Positions 23,322 through 34,818 of a DNA stretch of 64,000 nucleotides are shown one piece after another; the first letter of the stretch is position 1, and the number at the start of each line of letters is the position of its first letter. Under the pieces are notes generated by a model. It ran no database searches and was not told the DNA's origin. It worked only from the letters and a program-made list of their open reading frames with translations. The position numbers were made by a program, and so were the translations under genes. The DNA comes from Coptis chinensis (lineage: Eukaryota; Streptophyta; Magnoliopsida; Ranunculales; Ranunculaceae), in assembly GCA_015680905.1 (NCBI GenBank), contig CM027380.1, forward strand, positions 16,634,001 through 16,698,000, read 5' to 3'.

Positions 23322-24169
23322 CTACCATCTCAACAACATTAGCTTCTTGATTCTTTTTCTTGTTCTTATTAATGTTGTTGTTGTTTCTTGGTGCGGGCAA
23401 TTGGGGCTATAGTGGCGGGGCCTACCACAATTATAGCACACCACTTCACTTATGTCTCGAGGTTTGTGTTCAACGCTTTGCAATTGGGAGGCTTGAGATT
23501 TCGATCTCCCCTCCACTTTTCTTACTACGACTCTGTTTGACTTTCTTCCCTTCCCTTTCGATTGCTTTCGATGCCGACCACGAAGTTGATCCCAAGATGA
23601 CGGACAATCCCGTCTCCGGTTTCCTCGGTTAGTACCATACTAACAACGTGCTCAAACTTCAACTTGGTCATTCCAGCGAACACTAATAGCGCCATAGTCG
23701 CCTTCCAACTTGGAGGCAATTGTCCAAGTATCGCCAAAGCTAGCACCTCATCACTAAATGTAATCTCAACCGACTCCAATTGGTCCTTAGTTTGGTTGAA
23801 TTCATTTAGGTGATCATGAAGGAGGTCCCCTCCAACATTTTCATACTAAATAGCTTGGTGATCAAATAGACTTTGTTCAAGCGTCGAGGGTTGTTCATAC
23901 ATCGTAGTAAGTGCCTCCATGAGAGACTTCGCCGTCTTCTCAGTCTTAATATTGAAGGCTACCGACTTCGAAAGACTCAATCGGATTGTGGCCAAGGCCT
24001 TTCTATCTTGCAAATCCCATTTATCTTGCGGAATCTCATCGGGCTTCTCACATATCAATGTTTCCATCAAATCCTTTTGATAGAGTACGTCCTCGATTTG
24101 CATCTTCCAATAGCCGAAGTTTGTTCTGTCAAACTTCTCTATCTTGTAGCTTTCCTTTTCGGTCGTCAT
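23322..24169 (-). pseudogene. Copia A gag (broken)
   Basis: The start at 24169 gives MTTEKESYKIEKFDRTNFG with the WKMQIEDVL segment of copia gag. The second part is at 23525-23779 (LALAILGQLPPSW), and the CCHC knuckle CYNCGRPRHYSPNC is at 23322-23516. Three frames are used, so the copy is inactive. Confidence 0.88.
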
Positions 24170-24254
24170 GACTTTACTGAATCAAAAAACTTACGGTGGA
24201 GTACCTCTCAGAGAACTTTCCTCAAACACCCTGTAGCTCTGACACAGTCCTGAA

Positions 24255-24266
24255 GCTCTGATACCA
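24255..24266 (-). other. Copia A primer binding site (initiator tRNA-Met)
   Basis: The minus strand reads TGGTATCAGAGC two bases inside the 5' LTR, complementary to the 3' end of initiator tRNA-Met. It is the same primer site as in the adjoining TRIM. Confidence 0.9.
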
Positions 24267-24268
24267 CT

Positions 24269-24941
24269 TGTTGGGAGATTTCACTAGAAGGTCACACCTC
24301 AATCTAGCTACTTTCTATCCCAAATGATTTCAACTTGGAGATCACACCAAGGAAATCACCCACCCAAGACTTTGGTAGTTATCACAACAACCTCAACCAA
24401 GCAAAACCACTACTGTATCATCACAATTCATAGCAACAATAATAATGGAAGTAAATATGCAAAGAGACACAAAGATTTAGGTGGTTCGGTAAATGTTACC
24501 TACATCCACACACAAGAGCCGAGTTTCCTTTATAACAAAGATTGGAGAGTTTACAAGAGATCAAGAATCAATAAGAAGAGGCCTCACTCAAACCCTAGCT
24601 CGATAGAGCTCCCACAATCCCTAGAAATGAATCTCTCAAAATTCTACTTCAAAACCCTAATCTATTTCCTTTATATATGTGTACATAGACAAAGGGGAAG
24701 TAAAATGGGCTTGGGCGCAATTTGAGCACGAAGCCAGCGCGCGCTATGGGTGGTGGCCTTGGCCCTTTTATTTGATCATGGCGAAGGCTGCGTCTGTAGG
24801 TAGGTGGCGGCCCTCTTCATCGGATCATGGCCTAGAAGGCGCTACAGTAGGTGGCCTGCGATCGCCCTCTTCATCAGGTTCAGGAGTCGAGGGTGGCATA
24901 CGGACACCGGAGCAAAGCTCGACGGTTCCAACAGCCCAACA
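24269..24941 (-). repeat. Copia A 5' LTR (673 bp)
   Basis: On the minus strand it runs from TGTTGGGCTGTTGG to TCTCCCAACA. It is complete at both ends and followed on the right by the target duplication GTCAA and by aspartyl protease exon sequence. Confidence 0.9.
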
Positions 24942-25507
24942 GTCAAGAGTCCAGATGTGAATATTATTGGACGTAAGTATTTTTGTTTGAATTAACTGTT
25001 TTTTTATCATCACAAACTGATGCATTATCGGAAGTCTAGATGCCTTTAGGATATGTTATTCTGGTATTTGTGGTTTATATACATAGTAGCTCACATGACG
25101 AATTTTTCATGCAGAGAACTTCATGACTGCCTACAATATAATCTTCGATCGTGAGAAGTTAGTTTTGGGTTGGGAGAAGTCTAGTTGTGAGTATCTTAGC
25201 ATATTTTTCATTTGTGCTCCGCTATCTTAAATATGCAACGTTTTTGGGAATCATGACATGAGAATTTCTCTACAAATGTCAGGTTATAATATCCAGGACT
25301 CCAGTTCTCCACCAATAAAATCTCCAAACTCCACTGTTGTACCCCCAGACTACCGCTGAACCTCGTGATATTGCTCCAGGTCTCACAAAAGGAACTGGGA
25401 ATGGTTCTCTGAATTTAGGGGCACCACGTTCGGTTGGCTTATGGTCTCACTTCAGTGCTATTGGATGTGTTATGTTTGCTCTGTTTCTTCCCTTCGCAGG
25501 CGTTTGA

Positions 25508-26288
25508 AATTTTTACTCAGGATACTTGTGCAGCGCACCGCGGTATCTTGAAAGATAGAACCATATAGTAATTTGTACTGAAAGAATTTTGGCGAAAAGC
25601 TAATTTCAAAATAGATTGTGCGTAGAAAATATTGTTGGTATAAGAGAGCGTGGGAGAATACTTGCTGGTGAAAAAAATTGGGAAAAAGTTCATCCCAAAT
25701 AGATTGTGCGTAGAAATATTTGGTCGATACAATATTTCATTTCCGTATAAATATTTGGTCGATACAATATACAATATTTCATAAATTCAATTCGATTTGG
25801 TCGATACAATATACAATATACACTACTTTCACACTATTTCAATTTTAATAGATTAGGGGTAGTTGGCCGGAATTCAATTCGATTGGTCGGAAATAGTGTG
25901 AAAGTAAATCATTAAGGTAAATGGAATAGAGTGAGAAAGGGAAAGGAACGTCCAAACGTGGGTAAAAGAAGGAGAGAGAGAAAGAGAGTGTTTTAATGTT
26001 TTGTTGATTTTTCTTGGACAAGTGCCGTGGCTGCTGTGAGCACTGTGAAGCTCAGATATGTGAACAAAATATTTTTCATTAAGTAGGGGATAAAAAAAAA
26101 GTTTAAGATATTAAAATTTATGAGAGTTGACTGCTGACCTTGATGATGATGATCCACGCTTTTGCCAAATGTGGACTCCAAAGTTTTACACGTTGGACGG
26201 TACAATATTTATCTATGTGGAGTTTTATAATGAGGAAATTATATTATGCAACGCCTTTTGGAACGAGAGTTTGATTGTCGAAAATTAA
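25508..26288. other. Non-coding AT-rich region with short repeats
   Basis: It contains two copies of AAATAGATTGTGCGTAGAAA (near 25608 and 25709) and repeats of TTTGGTCGATACAATAT (25728-25815). No gene is recognised. Confidence 0.55.
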
Positions 26289-26511
26289 GGACGCCGGTAC
26301 TCGCACCTCACTTTATGGGATTGGCACCTCTTTGGCAAAAAGTAAAACAATAATAGTTATTTTTTATATATCTTTTTACACCTCACATGCTCGATAGTTC
26401 TACGGTATCGGGTTGCTGCGAGATCGCACAATCCATGGAATCGGGTTGTCACGAGATCCAATATCCCACGGTAGGGAGTTGCTGTGGAACAATTTTTTTG
26501 TGTTTTTGTGT

Positions 26512-26551
<40 letters not shown>

Positions 26552-27037
26552 CACTTCAAATTTTGCGTATTTAACACACACGACATATGGATACCTCATT
26601 TTATTTTTTAAAGTTTATTTATACACTCCAAGAACAACACCAAAACCATGACAAAAAAATATATGCAATCGAGGCATAATTTTGCTATATCGCAGCAAAT
26701 ATTTTCATATGCTATAAGAAAAACTTGTGATCAAATTAATAAAGAAAAGTTGATAATTAACACAAATAAAAACTCTATTTTAGTGAACACAACAATCTCG
26801 CGGCAATTAACTTTTTTTACAGTGGCTATTAAAAAAAAATTAAATAAAAAAAGACCCACAACAATCACCTTCCGTTGAATATGGGATCTCGTGGCAACCT
26901 GATGCCGTGGATTGTGTGATATTGCGACAACTTCTTACCGTGATTATTTTTTTATGTGATTAATAGAAGGGTGTCAGTACTTTTGAATTGGTCAAAGGGG
27001 TGCCAATTCCATAAAGTGGAGTGTCAATACCGCGACC
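26289..27037. mobile_element. Long-TIR foldback/MITE-like DNA transposon
   Basis: The left end GGACGCCGGTACTCGCACC and the inverse of the right end GGTCGCGGTATTGACACTCC continue into the shared CACTTTATGG and ATTGGCACC words. Further in, about 100 bp around TGGAATCGGGTTGTCACGAG pairs with the inverse of 26875-26935. The middle carries a long T run (26512-26550). Flanking AAAATTAA occurs at 26281-26288 and 27039-27046. Long inverted ends with an 8-9 bp duplication suggest a Mutator-like or hAT-like non-autonomous element. No coding region is present. Confidence 0.75.
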
Positions 27038-27099
27038 AAAAATTAATTCTTATGCTGTGCTAAACTAAGAAATGAGGCTATGAAAGGACTAGGGCAATG

Positions 27100-27290
27100 T
27101 TCATTATTCCGAACGGAATATCGGAATTCCGCCTAATATTTTGGTTTTTCAAAAAATCAAAATATTAATAATTTTGAAATTTGTCAAAATTCTAAATATA
27201 ATATGGATCAAAATATTATGAATTTCGGTTTTTGAATTTGTCGGAATTCCGATAATTCCAAAATCCCAAACTATGGGACTAGGTACATAG
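27100..27290. repeat. Dispersed A/T-rich repeat, copy 2
   Basis: Related to 17930-18125. It begins ATTCCGAACGGAATATCGG and has GAATTTCGGTTTTTGAATTTG, then GTCGGAATTCCG and AATCCCAAACTATGGG. The copies are diverged. Confidence 0.6.
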
Positions 27291-30178
27291 TTTACTGAAA
27301 AAAAAAATCCTAGAAAGAGGACAATAATTTTTTATGAAAAGAATAAATGGCATTGGCTGCAAAGGTTTCACTGCATATGCATCTTCACTGTTAAGAATTT
27401 GGCTGTGGAACTAGCAAACTACATACCAGTCCTGTGAATCAATCTCATTTCACATTTGCTCTATAGCTAAATTCAATTCTAAGATTCGGAAAATTTGTTT
27501 TCCTTGGTCTTATTCTTTCCATATGGATGATGCTTTGGAAGTGCTGATTTATTATACCCACACAACCTATTTGTTTTCTTGTCTAGGACCGTTGTTTTCG
27601 TGCTCTTAGCGTGCCGTTTAATTTTATGTTTTAAGAGTTAGAAGAATGAGTTAAATATTCAATATATGTCGTGAGCTAACATGTTTCAATATATTATTAT
27701 TGAGAGCATCCCAAAATGTGCATCTTACTATCTTATCTGTAATCATGTCGTGTAAATTGTGATATGGATAATCTAAATTTTTTTTAGTAGAAAATCGACT
27801 TGGTTTTCATCTGCTGTGGGAGGAAAGATAAAAGACCTACGGATAACCTAAGTTCAGTGATTCAGCCACACATTCAACAAATTTTAAATTTCATTTTGCA
27901 TCGGAAGATTGTGTACCCTTACCCGCGATGGCTCAAAACAAGAATACCACAGAAACAGCTAGTGCATGATTAACAATTATACAGATCGAAAACAGCTATT
28001 AAATGTTGCCAAAGCAAATGATTGACGATCAGAGAACAAAATAAGTATGACAGAACTTTTATTGATAAATTTGTTCCCAAGCCGAAGTGGTCTATACTCC
28101 TTTGTATCCTGTTATTGAGCACCCCAAAGATTTAATGTCTTTCTCTTTCGTATTTTAACAAAAGATATCACGTACTTGTCCTTCATATAAACGCCAAAAA
28201 GAGGTTTATTGTGTTAAGTTTTTTATTTATTATTATTATCATTATTTTCATAAGTAATTGTGTTAAGTAATAGGTTGTATTTTTATTAAAAAAACTAGCT
28301 AGTAATGTAGTACTGATTAATATTTATTTTCTTTACCGAAAAAAAAAGATTAATATTCATTTTCATCAAATTGTGCAGCTGTGCAAATCAGAAGATTCTT
28401 ATTTCTCAAGGAGATCATTCTCTCATTCAATTAGTGCGCAATTTGTAATTCAAATAGAGATTTGTATTATCTTGAGATTCCCATGTGGCTTATAAAACTA
28501 AAACGTCTGACGAGGCATCTATAGTAGTAAAAAGAGAAACTTCTCTATTTCTGAAACTCCTACCTCCATCTTTTCTCATTTGCTTTGGCAGCTCCAATCT
28601 CCATTTTTCTATCCTATTCTACGCCATTGTCATGACCAATGAAAATCGTTGTGGCAAATAACGAAGAAGACGAAATGAAAAAGACAAAGTCGACTAAATT
28701 TGAATGCAACACTATCTATACAACTATTACTTTCATTACACAAAAATGATTACTACAAAAATATTGATATTGATCCTTGTACAAAAATTGAAGACCACCA
28801 TCTCGATAACCACTTTAATTTCCTTCTTCATAAAACTAAAAGAATTGGATCTATACCACCATTTGTTTCGCATGTAAGGATACTATATGTTATGACCCAC
28901 AATTTCAATCTCTTTTGGATCCTCACCTTCTTCCTATGTTTCCTTTTCTCCATTCTTTTTATCATGCGCCCTCTCTCTTATTCTTATATGTCCATCCATC
29001 CGTCCATCATTCTTATCATTTTACATTTTCGATTTCTTCCATATGGTCTTTTTTCACCTAATATCTTGTTTAGATGAGTCAATTAGGATTTCCCCCACTA
29101 GACGGGAAATTAGGGTCTCCTCTTCAAATACACAAAAAAAAAAAAACATTGTAAATCCAAATTAATTTTTTTTTTTTATTTTTTACTTGGGGTAGACCCT
29201 AATTTCCCCATCGGGTGAGGTTGGGAGGAGATCCTAATTTCCCCATCTATTGGGGGGGGGGCCTATTTGGCTCATCTAGTAGGAGATAATACTAGTTAAT
29301 CCTATACTCATTAATTAAAGACCCGGGTTACCTTGGAGGCCCAATGCCCCAGTCATCTATCTCGGATCTATGGGTCTAAATAAGGTCGTAACACTAAATA
29401 AACAAAAAGTAATCATTTCGGATGATTGTTGATAAAATATCAGTTTCCAACTTACCATTGTTGCCAAAGATGTGAAAGACCAAAACTAAAACAGTGAACT
29501 TGTGGAACAGTTTCAAGTCATTGTTGCCTAGTTTTTTGGGTTGGCCCGCTTTATTTTTTAGGTTTGCTTCGTCAGATTTTCTTTTAGTCTGCATCCATAA
29601 GCTGTCCTTTTGAACGGTCATAAGCAAGGTGTGCTCTAATTCAAGGAGAGTGATCTCTCCTTATCTCAATTTTGCTTTTCTCAATTTTGGTCGGTTATTG
29701 AGCTTGACATTCATAAAAATATTAAATTATTTGAGGCCACTTGCTAATCAATCCATACAGAGAAGGATAGAATGTTATTGATCCACTAGGAAACATGTTT
29801 CTAAAAAAAAAAGTAGGAAAAAACAAGAAGACGAAAGGCGATTGATTGTTGAACTATGAACCCGTTCCATCATTGTGAAAAGTCTAATCAGGTTTAGTGT
29901 TCTGTGGACCTGTTCCATGCCTTATTCTGAAAAGTCTAATTAGGTTCTTAGGAGACTATTTGACCAAGTAAAAGGTGTCTAAGAATAGGGACTTTATTGA
30001 GCGATTGGTAGACTCCAGGTTGTCTCGACTCCAAACATGAGTTGTTCTCCTAACCCCCTCTGCCAAGGAACCCCATCTCCCCTGTCCATGCAACCTCTTC
30101 CCATGCAAGGGACTTCCTATTTTTCTCAATACCAGTGCCATCCTCTTTTCTTTCTTCATCACCCCTCCCCATCTTTCC
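27291..30178. other. Intergenic DNA upstream of the NHL gene
   Basis: No gene is recognised. A small imperfect inverted repeat is at 29089-29290: CCCCCACTAGACGGGAAATT pairs with the inverse of AATTTCCCCATCTATTGGGG. The open frame at 28700-29077 has no domain and is low-complexity. Confidence 0.5.
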
Positions 30179-31027
30179 ATGGAGGAGCGGGTCTCCCCTC
30201 CCCCGAAAGCAAAATATGAACCCCCATTATTCCCCTCACCTTCAGTCTATGCAACCGATGAACCCCCATTGGCACCATTACCTAGAAGGTATGTGAAAGA
30301 TGAACCCCAATTAGATGAAGGGAATGAATCACAGTTTCTACCAACACATGACAGTCAAGCAGGAACATATGTCGTTCAAGTACCTAGAGTTCAAATTTAT
30401 CGTGTTCCACCCCCGGAGAATGCCATACTTGCTGAGCGCTACCGCAAGCCAACTCAAGAAAGACGCCTTTGTTCTTCATGTTTTACGAAGTGCTTCCTTT
30501 TAACCTTAATGATCGCCCTTGTACTGATTATTTGTGGAGCTATATTTTACCTCGTACTAAGGCCACAGAATCCGACATTTTCGATTGAGCGTGTCATCGT
30601 CAAAAACACGCATTCTAAACGTCAAAATCGCCTTGAGTTCTACATTACCTTGAAAGCGGATAATCCAAATGCTCAAATGAGTATTGACTATCAGATAGGT
30701 GGTAGTACCTCACTTTTCTATAAGAAGAAGGAAATTGCAGCAGGAGAGACTGCATCACTGCACCAGGACAGTAAGGAATTGAAAGATTTTGATTTAGTTC
30801 TCACTGGACCAAGCACCAAGTTGCCCAGTGAAATCGAAAAGAGCGTGAGCGGTCTAGGGAAGAATCGTAACATCCCGTTGTCTCTAACAGTGAGCATTCC
30901 AATGAAGTTGGAGCTTGGATTTATAAAATTGTGGAGCACGAAAATTGCTATTGAGTGTAATATGCAGGTCAATAGATTGTCAAAAGGTACACGTATTTTG
31001 GATCAGAAATGTGATGCTAAGGTATAA
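30179..31027 (+). CDS. LEA_2 / NDR1-HIN1-like (NHL) membrane protein
   Basis: An intronless 282-residue protein. Residues 1-95 are a Pro-rich cytosolic part that ends in the group-typical VPPPENAILAERYRKP. A Cys cluster (CSSCFTKC) precedes one hydrophobic segment at about residues 105-128 (LLTLMIALVLIICGAIFYLV). The remaining ~155 residues form the LEA_2 domain (RPQNPTFSIERV, LKADNPNAQMSIDY, the PMKLELGFIKLW region). NHL proteins sit at the plasma membrane and several act in defence or stress signalling (family knowledge; role here inferred). The chosen ATG gives a length normal for the NHL13 group. No defects are seen. Confidence 0.9.
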   Translation: MEERVSPPPKAKYEPPLFPSPSVYATDEPPLAPLPRRYVKDEPQLDEGNESQFLPTHDSQAGTYVVQVPRVQIYRVPPPENAILAERYRKPTQERRLCSSCFTKCFLLTLMIALVLIICGAIFYLVLRPQNPTFSIERVIVKNTHSKRQNRLEFYITLKADNPNAQMSIDYQIGGSTSLFYKKKEIAAGETASLHQDSKELKDFDLVLTGPSTKLPSEIEKSVSGLGKNRNIPLSLTVSIPMKLELGFIKLWSTKIAIECNMQVNRLSKGTRILDQKCDAKV

Positions 31028-31852
31028 TCTTAGAGGGTGTATTGGTGTTGGTGGTGGTACCCCTTTATTGTGAAGACTTTTTAAATTATTTTGTATTTTT
31101 TTTTCGTTTTTAGAAATTTACTTTGCTGTTTTTTGAACAACCGACGGATGAAACAAAAAATTAGATGAATTTACAATCTTTTAAATTTTCTTCGAGCCGG
31201 AAATGATATTATCTATGGGTGTCTTTAATAAGACCACCATCATCTTTTTCCTTTTCTATATTTTTTGTGCTACATTTTTCTGTTTCCACAAAATTTGTCA
31301 TATAACAGAATTTCCTTTCAATAATGGGTAAAGCTGACATGGGGTTTGAGCATAAATTGCGACGGGGTAGAAGAATTTATTAGGCGAACCAGTGAGTCCG
31401 TTCCGCTGTACACAGTATATGAAGGGGCTTAAACTTAAGCCCAAGCGGAGCTCAAACTACTATTACAGCGCCAGACGTTTGGACGACCCATCAATGTAAT
31501 TAAGACTTGAGAACTTATATGCTGCCTTCACCCATTTGGACAGCTATATTCTATATTCCCATAATGGCATAATCCCATGTCAAAGTTCTTTATAACATTC
31601 AAACGAATAGATTGATATTTGTAGGAGAAGGTTCATTATTTATGCATTGGTGAAGACTATGCGAATTATGGCTTGTCAGTATACTTCGTGTGATCATGGT
31701 AGAATGATCTATTTCCATGATTCCATCCATTCGTTGCACGAGTAATCTTGTATTTTATGTACCAATCGCAGTAAGTAGGGGTGGAATTTGAGCGGAGCCC
31801 AAACTGGACCGAGCAGTTCGGGCTTAGCTCAAGTTTGTTTATTTAATAAAAT
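31028..31852. other. Intergenic; 3' flank of the NHL gene and left target of the hAT element
   Basis: No gene is seen. The last ~70 bp before 31853 belong to a dispersed repeat (AGCTCAAGTTTG, then ATTTAATAAAAT) that resumes at 34811 after the hAT element. Confidence 0.55.
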
Positions 31853-34810
31853 CAGGGGTGAAACAAGGATGTAATATCAAGGGGGCTAGTTTGAAGTTCA
31901 TTTCTATGATATTTTTTTCTTAAGAGAACCAATCAAATCAAACCATTACATCCACTTCTTATATCAAACGAAACCACACGAATATCTATTTGAAATCATA
32001 ATTAACTAACATTGTAAGCAAAAGAGTTGTCATTTTCATTATAACACTCAAAATGGACAAAAGAGTGAGTGTCGCTACTACAAACCTAGACAACTATAAC
32101 AAATACATTTAAACAAAGTACAAAGTATCGCACTAGCGAAATTTTGCCTTACGTGACTTCTTAATAAATTCATCTACTATCTTATCTAAATCGACTTCTT
32201 CAGCAAACTCTCGTTCAATATAGATAGTCATACAATCGGCAAAAAATACATCTCCCATCTTGTTACGAAGTCGTGTTTTGACGATTTTCATAGCTGAAAA
32301 TGCTCGTTCTGTAGTTGCCGTGAAAACAGGAAGTGTCAAGATAAAACGATCAATCTATCAATAAAAAAAATAGTGTTTTGATTTTTTTGTTTCAACTAAT
32401 CCTTGATATAATTCGGAGATTGTAGATATTTTCTGAAAAAGAACATGATTAACCACATCAATCTTGTAATGTTGCAGTTGGCTTCTCAAAATATATATCT
32501 CCTGCTTAGTAAAGTCTTCACAATAAAAACAATCGGCGAGCTTGCAAATATCATAAATATCAAAAGACTTAAAAGCACCACTTGGATCCAAAGCTGAGCT
32601 AAGAAAAGGAAGCTTCATTGCTTCATCGGAAAATCTATTCTTTAACTCCAGTAACTGGTAATCTATTACAGCATTAAAAATATCGAAGTGGTAATGATGC
32701 TCAACTGTAATATAATCTCTCTGCTGACAAGAACGACCTGTACCGGCCATGTAACGAGCACCCATATTAAGCATATCAATGTTATATCTTTCGCAAAATG
32801 AAATCACATCTCTAAGGAAAGTGCCCCAACTTGATTCTCTTAGTTCTTGAAGAAGTGTTTTTGTACTTGAGACTAAACTGATAGTATTTAAGATGTCTTG
32901 AGACTTTTCTTGCAAAACTTGACACAATAAATTAGTGATTCCCATTATCTTGTGCAATAAATGCAAGAGAAAGACAAATTCAAAGTTTCTCATTACAATT
33001 AAAGCACATTTAACTTCCCCACGCATAGAGTTACTTGACCCATTCTCCATGACACTTTTAAGAACTGTACAAGTTGCACCAAACAACTCTATCAAGTTAC
33101 TAACCAATTCAGAATGAGAACCCCATCGAGTATCTCCAGCTCGTTGCAAGGTGGACACTTGATTAGCTCCTCTTCCACTAATGATTTCACCACTAGCTAC
33201 CAACTTATCAATCTCAATTTGTCGAGCCTCCTGTAACTCAATTTTACGCTTTGGCGAAACATGAAGATTAACTATAGAAGCCAACTTTGAGAAAAATAAC
33301 CAAACATTTGACACATATTTAGAAGCCGCAACTAAGGCAAGTTGTAGACGATGTCCAAAGCAATGCATATAGTATGCATATGGACACTCCTTAAGAAACA
33401 ATGTTTGCAATCCATTCCATTGACCACGCATATTGCTAGCACCATCATACCCCTGACCTCTCAGATTTGTAACAAACAAATTGTGACGAGCAAGGACATT
33501 GGATATAGCTTCTTTTAAAGTCAATGCACAAGTGTTTTTCATGTCGACAATGCCCAAAAACCGCTCTCTAACAAAACCACCACTATCAACAAATCTTATG
33601 ACAATCGCCATTTGTTCTTTGTTTGAACTATCTTGTGCTTCATCGACAATGATACAAAATTTTGCATTACTAACTTCTTCACGAATCCACTTTCTCACTT
33701 TTTCAGCATATATATTCAAAAGTTAATTTTGAATTTTAGGTGAGGTATATTTGGCATTTCTCTGAGCCCCACCTATTAATTTAGCAACTTTTTCATTCAA
33801 CAGCACTGCAAACTTCAACCGGGTATTCGTAAATTGAAACACGTAAACCCAGATCTTGTTCAAATGAAGAAGTCGCATCAACTTCTTGAAGCACAACACT
33901 TTGTACTTGAGGGGAATGCTCAACTTCGTTGATCACGACCGGTTGGACTTGAAGAGAAGGTTCACTTTCTTCTATCACAACCCTTTGGACTTTTGAAGGA
34001 CGTTGCTCATTGCCATCAACTCTTGAAGTATCAAGATTAGGCATAAGAGTTTCATCACTTTCCGATGTAGCAGCTTTACACTTAAAAAACGATAATAGAG
34101 TTTTCTTTGGCGCTTTGTGTTGTGACATGGTAACATAAGATAGTAGATCATTATTAATAAATTGGTTCTATACATTAATATATACATACACTTCAAAGAA
34201 AAGAGATTGACTTACATAAAATCATTTGTTTTTTTCAATTTATTCTTCGAGTTCAAGTTCTAATGTAATAAACAAACACGAAATCATACAAGTATAAATA
34301 ACTAGATGCTTGGTGTAATAGTGTAGACGTGTAGTAGACAGTAGTGTTATGATGTTGTAAGGTTATCCACAGCCCCACAAATCATATTTTTTTTCTATTC
34401 AACAAAGTCATACGACTATAAATTTAACCCCTAATAATAATAAAACTCATAATTGAACTAACGTCTAAGTGCTTTCAACAATTCCGCAATTCGACAATCA
34501 ATGAATCAAGTGATCAACAGTGTGGAGTTGGTGCGCGCAATTCGACAATCAGAAGGTTGGTGCCGGCGTGTTGCGAGCTCAATGCCTTAATGGCTCAATG
34601 AGAGAGAGGGAAGGAACAAGCCAGGGTTTTGAAGTCTGAAAAAGTGAAAAGTCTATTTTTGTTTTTTTTTCCGCTATCCTCGTCTGTCTGTTTATGTTTC
34701 GGTAAGTCAACTTCTCATTTTTTTTTTTGATTACTAGTATATATACTTTTTTTTTAAAGGAAATTTGGGGGTTAATAGCCCCTGTTAGCCCTCTTGTTGG
34801 TCTGCCCCTG
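31853..34810 (-). mobile_element. hAT-superfamily DNA transposon (internally deleted)
   Basis: The ends are CAGGGGTGAAACAAGG at 31853 and, inverted, CAGGGGCAGACCAACAAG at 34810. They share CAGGGG and a following AAGRGGGCTA block. A perfect 8-bp duplication AATAAAAT flanks both sides (31845-31852 and 34811-34818), as expected for hAT. The single transposase gene inside is on the minus strand and defective. The insertion split a dispersed repeat that continues on both sides. Confidence 0.93.
32133..34128 (-). pseudogene. hAT transposase (DUF4371 / zinc-finger MYM-type-like), lacking TTF zinc finger
   Basis: The N-terminal part at 33793-34128 starts MSQHKAPKKTLLSFFK and ends at YEYPVE. The TTF-type zinc-finger region and the start of DUF4371 that normally follow are missing. 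The reading resumes in another frame with NEKVAKLIGGAQRNAKYTS, and a stop lies just before 33719. The catalytic-domain part at 32358-33719 (453 codons) is open and contains FCIIVDEAQDSSNKEQMAIV, GQGYDGASNM and CFGHRLQLALVAASK. After one frameshift the hAT dimerisation region is at 32133-32339 (LPVFTATTERAFSAMK). So there is an internal deletion plus two lesions. Confidence 0.9.
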
Positions 34811-34818
34811 AATAAAAT

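Larger units (their letters stand above)
19482..24941 (-). mobile_element. Ty1/copia retrotransposon A
   Basis: On the minus strand the order is 5' LTR (24269-24941), primer site, gag, protease, integrase, RT, RNase H, polypurine tract (20104-20115) and 3' LTR (19482-20103, outer end lost). Integrase before RT is the copia order. The coding region has many one- or two-base deletions, so no protein is intact. The right end is flanked by GTCAA (24942-24946), whose partner lies left of the TRIM at 18614-18618. Confidence 0.93.
18437..25507 (+). pseudogene. Aspartyl protease (pepsin-like A1) pseudogene, 3' exons split by retrotransposons
   Basis: Recognisable exons are 18437-18537, 18587-18618 continued at 24947-24972, 25115-25186 and 25283-25507, each with GT-AG borders. 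The encoded pieces show VPNVT, FFVFHPIIDIS, SGAKYCMAVVKS, VNIIG, NFMTAYNIIFDREKLVLGW and a hydrophobic tail near FSAIGCVMFALFLPF that could act in membrane or GPI anchoring. These are the C-terminal lobe and tail of plant atypical aspartic proteases. One extra T near 18472-18475 and one extra C in the run near 25341-25345 shift the frame. No 5' exons or catalytic DTG/DSG loops were found. A 6.3-kb retrotransposon block with GTCAA duplications splits the second exon. Confidence 0.88.

Noticed and set aside
28700..29077. 125-codon open frame on the plus strand
   Set aside because: Hydrophobic low-complexity translation in AT-rich DNA, with no domain, no splice context and no homologous pattern.
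29089..29290. Inverted repeat as a DNA transposon
   Set aside because: Arms are short and imperfect, and no flanking duplication was found.
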